From Narthecium ossifragum (Eukaryota > Streptophyta > Magnoliopsida > Dioscoreales > Nartheciaceae), in assembly GCA_963920575.1 (NCBI GenBank), contig OY986966.1, forward strand, positions 10,952,048-11,016,047: a stretch of 64,000 nucleotides of DNA, given 5' to 3'. The notes below the pieces were generated by a model that saw nothing but the letters and a program-made list of their open reading frames with translations, had not been told where the DNA came from and did no database searches. This document shows, in pieces, positions 23,312 through 35,049 of the stretch; positions within the stretch are counted from its first letter, which is position 1, and the number at the start of each line of letters is the position of its first letter. The translations under genes and the position numbers were made by a program.

Positions 23312-24144
23312 GCCCGTGTGAGGACCCGTACCTCCAACCTGGTCCGACCGCGTTAGGTCGAGGGTCTGGGTTTGTGGTTTGGCTCGGTTGGCCTTGGGAT
23401 GCGATCGGTTGATCGCATCGCTGTTTTGACCCCAGTGGCATTTTGGTAAATATGCTCCCTGGTGGTCAGTTTCACACCCGCGTTGCACACATGGCCTTTG
23501 ATTGATGTATATGTTTGATTAGAACCTTTAGGGCGCTTTCGATTGGAAGATCGGAGCTCGATCGGGAGAGATCGAATCAGACGGTTGTGATGGATTCCAG
23601 CTTTCTATTTAAGCTCCTTCTTTCTCTTTCTTTCCTTCTTTCTTCCCCTGCCGTTCTCTTCTCTCTTCTCTCTCTCTCTCCTGCGGCTGAGCTAGGGCAT
23701 CGGAGTGTGGATTTCGAGGAGCGGCTTCCTGCGATCGGAGTTGGGGAATGCGTGGAGGAGCTGCCCTATCTCTTCAAGTAGGTGTTTCTACCTCGATCTT
23801 AGGATCGGGTCCTCCTCGGATAGGTTTATTGCCTTTTCGCTGTAGGAATACTTGTTAGAATGTTGTGTAATTCATTGTGCATGTGTTATAGATACTTTGA
23901 AGTATTCCTACATCGCGATTTCCGTATTCTAACGGTTGGTTTTCCGTATTATCACCGTTTTGTTGGTTTTCGTCCATTTGAACCTAGATAGGAGATTTAA
24001 CCGTCAAAAATATGATTTCTTTGCACCATTGGATTCCCCATCATTAATTATGCATGGTCGCAAAGTTTCATCAACTTCCAACTTGATTTGATCATTCAAA
24101 TCTAAGAAATTGGAGTCCCGGCACTGTTCTTAGGAACTGTGCCG

Positions 24145-24515
24145 TGGGGCTGACGGTCGATCGGTGGATCGACCGTCAAGCGTTAATATACATCTTTCAG
24201 GCCTGACGGTTGACCGTGGCATCGACCGTGGCCTCACGGTCGACCGTCGAATCGACCGTCGCATCGATAGTCGGGCTCTGTCTGGATTTTAGCTTCCCAT
24301 GGTGGATGCATGGATCGACCGCGGGATCTTCTCTTTTCGCCATTTACCTGACGGTCGACCGTCGGATCGACCGTCGCATCGACCGTCAAGCGCTGTTTGG
24401 TTTTGGGCTTCCCAGGGTCGATGAGTGGATCGACCGTCGCCCCTTTGGTTTTCTTCGCCTTTGTCTCACGGTCGACCGTGGCCTCACGGTCGACCGTCGC
24501 ATCGACCGTGGACCC
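24145..24515. repeat. GGTCGACC-type palindrome cluster in LTR E
   Basis: Repeated ACGGTCGACCGT palindromes and half-sites GATCGACCGT occur in clusters separated by 60-80 bp spacers that themselves resemble one another (GGCTTCCCA-type text). About twenty GACCGT or ACGGTC units occur in 370 bp. The layout matches the array of LTR B, but the core sequence differs. Confidence 0.82.
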
Positions 24516-25523
24516 TTGAACAGTGTTTTCTGGTTTTTCTCAAATGGCTTTCAATTGTGATTGATCTTTAAACATGTTGGGAAGTTTACAAGTGGATTTT
24601 GGAGAGTCTTCAAAGGATTTCTATCAAGTTTGAGGATCGATTCGAGTAATTCCTTTTTTGGGCAAATCTATGGTTTTGATTGCATTTAATACATGTTGGT
24701 TGTAGTTAAATGCTTAGTTGATTGCCTAACCATTAGCTAGCTATGAGTGCTAGCTAATGAGGAATTGTGGAACCTTAGCCTGTTGCCGGCGAGTGCCGAG
24801 GGCTATTGTATAACTGTGGCCAGTTACCTGCGGGTAACTGTGGAACCTTAGTCTGTCAGGTGCAAGAGAGCACTGAAGACTATTGTATATCTATATTCAT
24901 AGCTTTGTTCTAATCTTTGTTTGGTTAACATAGATTAAATGTATTTGAGGCCTTTGCTATGCTTACCCTTTGGCTAGCTGTAAGCTATGCCTAGCCCTGC
25001 ATAATTGATGACATCTTGTTGCATGCTTATATCTTGTTATCTGTGCCTGAGCATTACATGCACCTTGATTGTATTAGAGGCATCTGAGGTTAGGCGGGCG
25101 ATGGGTTGATCGCCGATCCGAGGCTCTCGGGTAGCTCGGATCTAGCCTTAGGACCGCGGCTAGGTAGTCAAGATTAGGGTGTGATTGTGTAATCAGAATC
25201 TCTTGTATTGAGGATTTGCGATAGTTGACTCTGATCAATGTTTGAGGTTTAGAAGTCGTGTTGTCTTCCAAGGCCAAGTGCTAAGGATGGGTGTCGATGC
25301 GTTCCCGACGTGGTTCCCCAAGGCATGGTATTCCTGCTTGGGTAAGGGTGATCCTGCATGTTACTGTTTCTTGGCCTCCTGGTAACATGTTCAGGAGATA
25401 AGTTTCATGGCAGGAGCCCTTGGGACATCGACAGGGTTATGGGACCCGTGGCATCCGTTAGACTTGAGCTGGGAGACAACACTGTTGTTGTTTTCCTCCC
25501 TTCAGTGTGCCGTAGAGTAGAAC

Positions 25524-27856
25524 TGTCACGCCCCGCCCCAATTAATATTAAAATATCCCAAAGATTTAGTTAAAATTTTGGCATGACCGTTGGGCACGGG
25601 GATGTGAGATCACTATTTCAACATTCCAAACATTTATAATACATAATTTACAACATTTCAACAGATAATACACATCCTAAAACAATTAATCAAATATTTA
25701 TCTCTTTACAATCATTCACCACCACTAGGGCACATACGCCCACATCAATTCAATTAATATACATGATAATTCAGTCTGAAATTGATAATACATAATTCTT
25801 TCATTTCCAACATATACATGCTTTATCAAACATAAGAAAACAGACATAATGATAAAGTGACTCCTCATCCTTGCATCGGACCTCCATGGACTGCACTGGT
25901 CTCTGGCCTACCCATAGGTCCTCCTGCACAAAAACCAAACCTAACACGAATGAGCTCTAAAGCCCAGTAGGAGTCACCAACTAAGACACTGGTGTACACC
26001 CACCTATCCTAGTATACTGCCCAAGTATGGTCTGGCTAGTATGGGAAAGTCTTACACGCACAGTCGCCGCGTCCGGCCGTCAATGCTCGCCCATACCCCT
26101 ATAGACTCTATACCCAGCCCCAGTATACTAGTATAGGTACAACATCCTATACTAGTTTACTGATCCTAGTATGGTCTGGCTAATCTGGGTAAGTCTTACA
26201 CGCACAGTCGCCGCGTCCGGCCGTCAATGCTTGCCCAGACCCCTATAGACTCTATACAGGCCTCAGTACACTAGTATAGACAACACATCCTCAAGCCATA
26301 TCCTCAAATCAGATATTTAATCAGATCAAAGTCCTCATATCAGCTCTTTAATCAAATCAAATCCTCTAATCATGTCTTTAATCAGATCAAGTCATCACTT
26401 AATCCCTAGACTCCCTAGACTCTGACCAGACCCAATCATAATCACAATCCTATCATGTATGCACAAGACAAGAACATAGCAATAAAGCCAATAACAATCA
26501 TCATATAATCATACAATACAAAGAAACATCACAGCATAGCATCGCACATACACACAAGATTAAATAACACATACAAACATATATCAAGGCATCACCACAA
26601 TCATATAGCATACAAGCACATCACTCCTAGGAGGTAACTCCTACCTTAGAAGGACAGTCAACGCGCGTTCTCCAAGTCCAGGGGTCCATGTCATGCTCCG
26701 TCTCTCGATCACCGCTCAAAAGATTAACTAAAACACAAGGATAAGGAAAACGATCAGGTAAGGCTCCAAACGCGGTTAAATCTACTAAAATTAGATAGAG
26801 CTCGAAAACCCGATCGAAAAGACCCGTCAAAGACCCAATTCGGATGTCGGCGCTCCGTACACCGGAGTGTGCGACTCCGCCCACGGTGGACCAGCCGCCC
26901 GGCCACGCCGTGGCTACCACTTGCCTCGCTCGCGACGCGTCTACGACAGAAACTGCCGCGCCAGCGACAAAACTGTCACATCAACGATGCATCTGCAACG
27001 ACCCACCCAGGTGACGCAAACCCTTCCGCCAAGGGCTGCCGGAGCTCTGCCGGAGCTCCGCCGAAGCTTCGCTGAGAGGCCCACAAAGCCCGCTGCCTCT
27101 CCGTTGGACAGCCACTACGGTGAAGGCCGGAGCTTGCTCGCTGCCCCAAGCTCCAAGTCCCCAAGGGAGACCAACGGCCATGGCTAGAGAAAAGCCGGCC
27201 GGACCTTGCCGGAAACCATGGCAGGGAGGAGGATCAAGGATCCCCTGCCATGGGTAAAGCCGGACAGGGCTCGGAGAAAGATGCCCCGGACCACGGGGGT
27301 CCTTCCCCGGCGCTGCAGTCGCCGAGGGAGGTCCCCAACACCGTCCGCAGCATCTTCTCCGGCGACCCATCGCCGGAAACCCACAAAAACCCCAAAAACC
27401 CGCCGAAAAAACCCACAAAAAGGACGAAAAAACAGAAGGGAAACGAAGGATAGAGAGGCTAGAAGCTTACCTAAGCCAAGGAAGACGAAGTCCGACTGGA
27501 GGCTCACCGGATCTACACTTTTCCCGGCGATCTCCACTTCTCTTCTTCTTCCTCTTCTCCAGCGCCGGCGATCTCTCTCCCTTTCCAACTCCGACGCCGG
27601 CGACCTTGCTTCCTCTCCATCCCCCTCTCGATCTCTCTCCCTCTCTCGATCCCTCTCTCGATCTCCCTCCATCTCTCTCGATCTCACTCTCCCTCTCTCA
27701 CTCGGGTTAACAGCCGGAAAGAAGAGGAGAAGAGAAGACCGGAATCTTCTAGAAAAGGGGGTGGTTTTTGCATAAAACCCCCCGCAAAACGTGAAATTAC
27801 GCCAAAAGCACTCCATTTTACATAAAAGCCCGGAATTATACATTAAGGCCCTTACA
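25524..27856 (-). mobile_element. Solo LTR F nested in LTR E
   Basis: Starts TGTCACGCCCCGCCCC, ends ...CCCTTACA, flanked by perfect AGAAC duplications (25519-25523 and 27857-27861). Length 2333 bp, minus orientation judging from the TGTCACRCCCCG edge. The right half (26650-27720) is GC-rich, with a CTCTCTCGAT-type imperfect microsatellite (about 27620-27705). Long apparent ORFs there lack any recognisable protein and are explained by base composition. No internal retrotransposon region is present. Confidence 0.93.
26006..26285. repeat. Tandem duplication and short repeats in LTR F
   Basis: Two roughly 145-bp units, both with AGTATGGTCTGGCT followed by the CACGCACAGTCGCCGCGTCC stretch and CCTATAGACTCTATAC, about 85-90% alike. 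A set of three roughly 34-bp AT-rich units built on TTTAATCAGATCAA follows at about 26300-26400. Confidence 0.85.
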
Positions 27857-28263
27857 AGAACCCTACTGAGCTTATCGCTCACTCCTACCCGGGCTGCGTT
27901 TGCAGGTGCAGGCGACAGTTCTTCTTCCGTGGAGCCGGCAGGATCGGCCTTGGGCGGCGCGAGTACATCCAGAGGCGCTTGAGGTTGCTGGAGGATTATC
28001 TGTTGTACTTTTGGATAATTTTATATGTTGTAAACATTTTGAGGACTTTTTGGGATTATTTGTATAATATCTTTCCTTGGAGAATTTTGTATTAAATATT
28101 GAATAGTACAACTGATGTTATATAAATTGAATATCTGTTTACCTCTGGATTATAATTTGTTTAAATTTATCTGTAATTCCGCATTGTATCGCACCACTTG
28201 GAGATGAATAGTGTAGGAACCCATGATCAAGAATAGATCAGAATGTCGGGGTGTGACAGCCCG

Positions 28264-28779
28264 TGCTCCTCCTCTGATCAAGAATAGATCAGAATGTCGT
28301 CGACGAACACCACCATGAACTGGTCTAGAAACGGCCGAAAGATCCTCTACATTAGATCCATTAACGCTGGTGGTGCGTTCGTCAGCCCAAACGGCATCAC
28401 CAAGAACTCGTACATGCCGTATCAAGTCCGAAAAGCCGTCTTCGGGATGTCGCAATCCCGAACTCTCAACTGGTGGTAGCCTGTGTGGAGGTCGATCTTC
28501 GAGAAGACTGATGATCCTTGCAACTGGTCGAACAAGTCATCGATCTGCGGCATCAGATACATGTTCTTCACCGTCACCCAGTTGAGCCGCATGTAGTCTA
28601 TGCAAAGTCGAAGGGTACCATCCTTCTTCTTTGCGAATAACACTAGCGCCCCTCCAGGGAGACATGCTGGGACAGATGAAGCCTTTGCTGGTGAGCTCGT
28701 CCAACTGGGTCCTCAACTCACTCTGCTTTGCTGGTGCCATCCTGAAAGCTGGGAGAGAGATCGGTGCGGTACATGGTAC
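28264..28779 (-). pseudogene. Element D reverse transcriptase, remaining fragment
   Basis: Resumes the RT interrupted by LTR E: minus-strand frames show [27 protein letters not shown] and [12 protein letters not shown] short foreign or rearranged stretch (28264-28295, with a repeated GATCAAGAATAGATCAGAATGTCG also at 28225-28248) sits at the junction. The frame breaks near 28640. At about 28780 the RT runs straight into LTR sequence, so the protease, gag, primer site and LTR edge were deleted. Confidence 0.85.
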
Positions 28780-28780
28780 G

Positions 28781-30971
28781 AAGGCCCAACCGGACCGGGC
28801 GACGCGAACCGGAACCTTACTAAAAGCGGAATAATTTTTGGCGAGGGTTCCCTCTAGCTTATTGGTCTCCCTAAACATTTCATAAGCACTCTTATTTAAA
28901 AATAATCAGCAACCTCAAAAGATATAATATAATATTTAAATCTTCAAAAGAGTTTACATTTATACAACACTCCCGTAGGAGACTATTTAAACAGAAAGGG
29001 AGTAGATGACGATCACCGCTCCTCAAGCACCACCAGACGCCGCCATGCAACCAAACACCTGCTCGGTAGTGGCCACTGTAGAGGAGTTAACGCCTACACC
29101 TGTAAAACGCACCCCGGGTAGGACTGAACACTAAGCTAACTAGGGTTCTGTATACAGGGGTCTCATAACCCCACCGCGTGTCCTTGAGGTCCACGATCAT
29201 GATCTCGCATAAGAATTGGTCACATGATGGGTCACGCTCAGTAAGCAGGAAACCAACAGTGCTGACTCACAAGTATGAAACTGGCACTGGTGGCAGGAAA
29301 TGACACCGCTGAGTAGGCACACCCTCTACTCAAGAGTCATTATAACCAGACACCGGCTACACCTCAGAACCCGACTCGAGGCCGACACAACCTCTATATC
29401 ATCGATCAATATGTATTCAAGTCATCTAAGCCTATCATCGATATCGACTGAATACTACAATCCAACCTGGACCTTGCTACCCGCCACAGTCCTAGAGCTA
29501 AATCCGAGCTACCCGAAAGCCTTGGATGGGCGATCAACCCATCGCCCACGCCCTATCCTTATGCATCTAATGCACAACAGAATGCATGCTATGATCATAA
29601 GCATGTAAGAGGTAAAGCATGCAACAGTATGATAAAATAACACACAAGTCCAACTGGATCGCTACAGCGATACTACCGACCGCTGCCAGCCAATCCACAG
29701 CGGGTCCTGACATTACGACGGTACCGTGACTGTCAACCACAGACCCCTGCAACGGGAAGCAACCCTGAAAACTAAGATGAACATATAATATTATATTATA
29801 TGTTCAGAACATATAATATTATTTAAATCATCAAGATCCTCTAATTAGAGGCTAAGCGATCTCATCGATCCGACGTCCAAACGACGTCGGATTCGAGATC
29901 AAACTTAGAAAACTGCAGATAAACATGCTGGGATCAACATATTCAAAACTGGGAAACATTCGACTCGATTACCGAGAAAACACTAATCAAAACCATAAAT
30001 CTCACTAATTACCTCTAATTACTGCAACGCAACCCATCCGTAGGAAATTCATAACAATTCATAGGAAAATCAACAAATTATGAAACTAGTTGGGTCTGAG
30101 AGCAAACACAAAGATATATAACACTAATGTTCATCATAAATCAAGATCATGCACGTACAGACCGGAAAACACACCATAAACCGGTTGTTCTTCAAGAACA
30201 GAGAGACCGGAAAAATCCGAGTTTAAACATGCTAAAAACCTACTAAAATCTCAATCAAATCTTATGAAACTTAAAACAAAAATTAATCTAAGCAACATGA
30301 ACACAACAACCCCAAGAACACCTAGATCTACCGGCTAGATTAAGAGAAAACCCAAAAACAACTCAAGTGGGTAGAAACCTATCGGAAACGCAAACCTCAG
30401 CTGAATCCCCGCTTTATGAGCACCAAACCGGCTTCAAACCAAGCCAAGGATCTTCCTCTCGCTGCCACGAATCCAACGAGCCCTCAAGCACTCAAAAAGA
30501 TGGCCGGAGGAGGGAGAACGGAGGTAAAGAAGGAGAAGGGAAGCAAACCGGAAAAACATGGGAGGTCTCGGGCTACTTATAGGCTCGAGTCCGATCGTAT
30601 GGACCGATTGGTCGGACTGGGCCAGGTTAAGTCGGTTCACGTCCTTATCCGGACACGTCGGTCGCGCCGACCACCGACACAGGTCCGATCGGTCACAGGT
30701 CTGATCGGTCGCTCTTGGGAGCGACCGATCACACACGGGCCGCCAGCTGCCCTAAAAACAGGCTTATGCGCGCCCGAGGTTGGATCTTTCAATGACAAGC
30801 CCGCCTAGGGTTCTAGCAAACACATAAATCAAACATAGAGGCTGTGTGTGCACCACACGGGTGTGAAACAAATCGACAAGAAATAATTTACCAAATTACC
30901 CTTGCAGTCCACAACGAGCAACGGGCCTGACCCAAGCGGTCGCCCCAGGAGTAGAGGGACAGGTCCTCACA
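28781..30971 (-). repeat. 5' LTR of element D (edge deleted)
   Basis: Aligns with LTR A from about 18 bases inside its edge to the terminal CCTCACA at 30971. It keeps the conserved block (30838-30910), palindrome-like CCGATCGGTC sites (about 30590-30735) and purine-rich segments (about 30500-30570). Confidence 0.85.
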
Positions 30972-31004
30972 CCTATCCTCCATTAATTTTGGTGAAGAGT
31001 TACC

Positions 31005-31328
31005 TTGGTACTGAAAGACCTGGTCTATTGGCTCCCCCCGTCAGAGAACGCCCAAGTCTTCAAACCCAGATCCAACCGCGCTACATGCTGCAAGCGATCT
31101 GGCCGCCATTGCATCCTCTCGTCTGCCATCACCATCGCCGTCTTCCTCCTCCTGATCGGCGCCACCGTAGGCCTCCTCTACCTCGCACTCACACCTAAGC
31201 TTCCGATCACATACTCACTTGACCGCCTCTTCATCGTTGGCCCCCACGCCTCTGATTTCCCCATTTTCCCGATCCTCAGAGCCACCACCTTGGCCGATAA
31301 CTCTAATGGCAAGGTCTCGATATGGTAA
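31005..31328 (+). pseudogene. NDR1/HIN1-like (LEA-2) N-terminal fragment
   Basis: A 107-codon frame with a basic, Cys-containing head (CCKRSGRHC), one strong hydrophobic segment (about residues 38-61, ITIAVFLLLIGATVGLLYLA) and then PKLPITYSLDRLFI. This order (cytosolic Cys/Arg patch, membrane anchor, PxxPxYSxD strand) is typical of NHL proteins, which are about 200-260 residues; the C-terminal two thirds are missing. It lies between the LTR of D and MITEs, so it may be a captured or truncated gene. The family call rests on motif resemblance only. Confidence 0.45.
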
Positions 31329-31682
31329 CTCCACTTCGGATCCCTCCCCCTCCTTCAACTCCGGCGGCATGCTTGGTGATGGCGTGTGGCCGTTGTTCGA
31401 GCATGGGGCACAGGAGAAAGGAAACAAGGTTGAGTAAAGGGAAATAACAAAAAAAGGAGGAGATGAAGTTTTGATAACAGAAAATGGACTGGCACCATTT
31501 TTGGAGGGCATTTTCCATATTTACCCTTCATCCCACCCTTATTCCACCATTTACAACCAAACACCACTCCCTTATTCCAACTAATCATTACAAAGTTATC
31601 CCCATTTTATAACCAAACACCACAAGTGGAGTAATTTTATCCCCTCCTTTTATTCTCATTTTCCTAACCCCAAAATCCCTTA

Positions 31683-31909
31683 TACCCTGTTTGGTGTTGG
31701 AATAAGATAGGAATAAACCCCTTATTCCCATACTCATCCCCAAACACCTTTTCTTATTCCAAGTAATCATTACTCATTTATTCCCATTTCACCTACCACC
31801 ATCACTCTATTTTTTCTTATTCCAAGTAATCATTACTACTTTATTCTCACTTTTCCTAACCCCAAAATCTCTTATTCCCACTTTTCTTATTCCCATACCA
31901 AACAGCCCC
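31683..31909. mobile_element. Tourist-like MITE
   Basis: Inverted termini (CCCTGTTTGGTGTTGG on the left, reverse complement GGGGCTGTTTGGTATGGG on the right) flanked by TTA (31680-31682 and 31910-31912). AT-rich, non-coding. 31330-31680 contains similar CCAAACACC-type pieces, probably older MITE fragments. Confidence 0.6.
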
Positions 31910-32219
31910 TTAATCCGAAATGAGCTAATCCCATACCAAATGAGGCCGAAGCAGTCAAGAGATGGAATAAAAGCGTCAAATTACGCACACAACCCTTTAG
32001 GGCATGTTTGGTTCTGGGATAGGTGCAACCAACCGGGATAGCACCCAAATAGTGCTTTATCCCGGGTGAGGATAAGATTTATCTTGGGATTCCTAAACTC
32101 AGGATTAGAGGGACTTTCACGTAAAATGGGGTCTTGCGGGTTTATGTAAAAACCCCACCTACCCCTACCTACCTCTCTTCTTCTTCTCTCCCCGGTAGTT
32201 TTCTCTCTTTGTTCATCCT

Positions 32220-32410
32220 CACCTCACTGTTGGATCTGAAGGAGAGAGAGAGACGAGGAGAGAAGGGGGATCGCCGATGCTGGAGAAGAAGGGAGGAGGA
32301 GATCAAGGAAGAAGACCGGGAGAAGGAGAGGTGGAGCTCACCGGAAAAGGGGTAGATCCAATGATATTTTCGTCGGATTTCGTCTCCTTCTTGGTCTTCC
32401 CCCTGGCTAC
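32220..32410 (+). repeat. LTR F-like fragment inside element G
   Basis: A purine-rich run followed by GAGGTGGAGCTCACCGG, GGGGTAGATCC and GTCGGATTTCGTCTCCTT resembles the reverse complement of LTR F near 27480-27560. The rest, to about 33000, is GC- or GT-rich without recognisable coding sequence. Confidence 0.4.
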
Positions 32411-33221
32411 TCTCCTCCATTCTGACACCGCTCCGATCTTCCCCGAGATCCCTTGTGCCACTGACGACTCCCAATCGACACCGACGACCCCATGGTCACC
32501 TTCGGCGTCCTCAAGCGAATCATCATCGCTGACGCTGATCTCACGGCGTTAGATGTACCAGAGGAGGGCGGAGGCGGTGGCTGTAGGAGGTGGGTTTGTG
32601 GGGAGAGAGGGGGTGCCACATGTGGCCATGGTTGGGGGTGATGGAGAAGGAGAGGAGATGCTGTTGATGCCCGAGTCAAGGGAGGTGATGGGTTCACTGG
32701 CTTGGGAGGGTGGCTGCCAGGTGGAGGAAGGAGAGGGGTGGCTATCTGTGAGAGAGATGAGGATGAGGGTGGTGTTGAGGACGGTGGAGCTTGGATGGGC
32801 GGTGTTGATGGAGTTCACTGGAACTGAAGAGCTCAATTGACGTGGAGATAGCAGGCAGAGGGGTGGCTGCGATGGTGACTTTGGTAGTGGAGCCAGGGTG
32901 GACGGAGGTTAGGGATGGTGTTGGTGGAGCTAGGAGAGAGGAGAGAGATGGAGAGATGGAGGGAGTTAATTTGACCAATTTCACTATTATTTTTTAGGGC
33001 TTCATATAAATTTTAATCTAATTAATGATTAATTTCTAATTTGATTGGTTTGAATTGATCTGCTATTTATTTTATATATTTTTTTAATAATATAAATTAA
33101 AAATAATTATTATTATATTAATATAAATTGGTCCGCATGGGGATGCATTGATGTGTATAACCATGCCGCGTTATCATGCTATACCATGTGGCGATACGAT
33201 ACCTTTTTCACGTCCGCTATA

Positions 33222-33368
33222 GACGGAGGTCACGTGTACATCGCCGGCGGCCATGGCGCCGGGAAAAATGCCCTCAACACCGCCGAGCCATACGACCCGG
33301 TGGAGGACGGGCGGGTATCGATGCCGACGATGGCGGAGGAGCGGGCGTCTGCCGGAGATGGCAAATAA
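33222..33368 (+). pseudogene. Kelch-repeat (F-box/kelch, KMD-like) fragment, left arm
   Basis: Encodes HVYIAGGHGAGKNALNTAEP, then YDPVEDGRVSMPTMAEERA, then a stop. The pattern of a GG doublet, NAL, a Tyr-Asp pair and a Pro-x-Met-x-x-ER end is that of a kelch blade of F-box/kelch proteins such as the KMD group, where the blade reads VAGGHDE-KNAL. Only one blade remains and the usual Trp is absent. Confidence 0.6.
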
Positions 33369-33745
33369 GCGGGCATTGATATGAGAGGGATTAGCCGGTG
33401 GAGGCGTCGAACAGGACGGATGGGGTGATAATATTCTACTTTATTATAATATATTCAGGTTGATTATGTCGAATATGCTATTCAAAAGGAGTGCTGATTT
33501 GTGTACATGTTGCGTGATATGTGCATTACACATGCCCGAAATGGTAGTGGATTACCGATTCTTTCATGTAGTGCATTACACATGCCTGAAACGGATCCAA
33601 GGCTGCCAAACACACCGTAGTTGGACGAATCGGTAATGGACTACCGATTTGGTGGCATGTGTATTACACACGCGACCTGCCCATGTACACGAAACATTAT
33701 TTATTCAAAAGTTAAGGTGAATATATGCATCATAATATTAATAAA

Positions 33746-35018
33746 GGCTAAAGTATGCGTTTGGCACCTGAGTTTTCAGGCAAATTGTTATGTGATACCC
33801 GTGTTTTCAAAAGTAAATATTGAATACCTATGTTTCTCAAATCATTTTTAATTGATGTCTCCGTCCACCCGCCGTCTACCGGTCTAACGGCGGCCCGAGC
33901 GAACCGGTCACGTGCCTACACGTGACCGGACAACCTCCTTCTTCCTCTACGTGATGCCCTTCGTAACGGCGAAACTTGTCGCCAACGGCAGCTGATGAGA
34001 GAACTTGGGGGTCGACGGCGTGGCCGCGTGGGGCGAGGTCGACAGCGTGGGAAGGGGCCGACGGACGTTGACTGGAAGGGCAGCGTCGCCGCGTCGGCAA
34101 ATGGGGTTGTTGGCGGTGAGCGGTGACTGGAAGGGAAGCTTGGAAGGCGTCGTGGGTGGGATGTGGGTCGTGGCCGATGGCGACGGACAACGGAACCGGA
34201 CCAGCTGGGAGAGGGGTGTGTAGCCCGTGTGGGTGTGGGCGTGGGCGTGGCCGATGGAGCCGGTAGTCGGTAGAGGGGGGCGTGGCCAATGGCCAATGGG
34301 TGATGGCGATTGGCGATTGGCGTCGGCCGTCGGCAACGGCGGGAGTTGAGAGAACAGAGGAGAGAGAAGGAGATGTCAGATGAGAGGAGAGAGAGGGAGA
34401 TGAGACGGATGGGATGCCATCCCATCGGTCTCTCTCTCAGTTTAATTGCAGAGGGAGTTTAAGCGGGAGCTGGTGGCCAAAATGGCCACCATCGCCGCCT
34501 CCGTCCACCAATACGCGTCTTTACCGAGGTTGACCCCCCCCCTCTGCGCGAAGAGCCCGGCGGCGCCGATGGTGGCGGTGACGCCGAGAAAGAACTGGAG
34601 GCGCAAAACCCCGACGACGCGGTCGGACCCGGACCCGAGCGCGAGGAGCACCGAGCTCAGAGTTAGCAGCACCACCGCGTTGACATTAGAGAAGGAGAGC
34701 CGCTGCTTAACCAAGACGACGGTGAGGGCCTCGTCGCCGACCCCCAAGTTCTCCCATAAGCTATCGTAGGTGCTGCCGCCGGTGACAAGCTTCGCTGTTA
34801 CGAACGGCATCGCGTAGAGGAAGAAGGAGGTTGTCCGGTCACGTGTAGGCACGTGACCGATTCACTCGGGCCGCCGTTAGACCGGTAGACGACAGGTGGA
34901 CGGAGGCATCAATTAAAAATGATTCGAGAAACATAGGTATTCAATGTTTATTTTTGAAAACACGGGTATCATATAAAAATTTGCCTGAAAATCCGGGTAC
35001 CAAATACATACTTTAGCC
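33746..35018. mobile_element. Element H: Pack-MULE
   Basis: 1273 bp with termini GGCTAAAGTATG...CATACTTTAGCC flanked by a perfect 10-bp direct repeat TATTAATAAA (33736-33745 and 35019-35028). Inverted arms run about 260 bp and include part of the captured gene. No transposase is present. Long inverted arms, a 9-11-bp duplication and host gene sequence inside match the Mutator-like Pack-MULE class. Confidence 0.85.
34442..34852 (-). pseudogene. Captured purine-permease-like (PUP) fragment in Pack-MULE H
   Basis: A 136-codon frame with motifs typical of plant purine permeases: MPFVTAKLVTGG at the start, LVKQRLSFSNVNAVVLLTLS in the middle, ALGSGSDRVVGV, then FFLGVTATIGAAGLFA. Hydrophobic segments fit transmembrane helices of this roughly 350-400-residue, 10-helix family; only about a third is present. 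After FA the sequence departs from the family. The N-terminal part is repeated in inverted form in the left arm (about 33940-34010). Confidence 0.7.
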
Positions 35019-35049
35019 TATTAATAAAATGAGAAAATATTATTAATTA

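Larger units (their letters stand above)
23317..28258 (+). mobile_element. Solo LTR E (plus orientation), carrying solo LTR F
   Basis: Begins TGTGAGGACCCG and ends CGGGGTGTGACA, flanked by perfect GCCCG duplications (23312-23316 and 28259-28263), inserted into the RT of element D. Without F its length is about 2.6 kb. In plus orientation it has the conserved block (about 23440-23500), a pyrimidine run (23615-23695), a palindrome cluster (24145-24515), and a tail (25400-25520, then 27862-27925) that is the reverse complement of LTR A near 5640-5750. There is no coding region. Confidence 0.93.
21738..30971 (-). mobile_element. Element D: deleted Ty3/gypsy chromovirus remnant
   Basis: Relative of element A in the same orientation. 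What remains: 261 bp of the 3' LTR (21738-21998), an integrase C-terminus fused to RNase H, an RT interrupted by solo LTR E, and most of the 5' LTR (28781-30971). The integrase core, protease, gag and primer site have been lost in at least two deletions. The target duplication is untestable because the left LTR end is missing. Confidence 0.85.

Noticed and set aside
26981..27882. Overlapping long ORFs on both strands in the GC-rich part of LTR F
   Set aside because: They lie within a solo LTR with proven ends, lack any known domain and are explained by GC content and CTCTCGAT repeats.
32407..32840. Overlapping Ser/Pro-rich and Gly/Val-rich ORFs on both strands
   Set aside because: No recognisable domain; GT/GC-biased filler within element G, so not called as a gene.
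33876..34425. Pro/His/Arg-rich ORFs on the minus strand
   Set aside because: Overlapping frames of GC-rich Pack-MULE filler without domain features.
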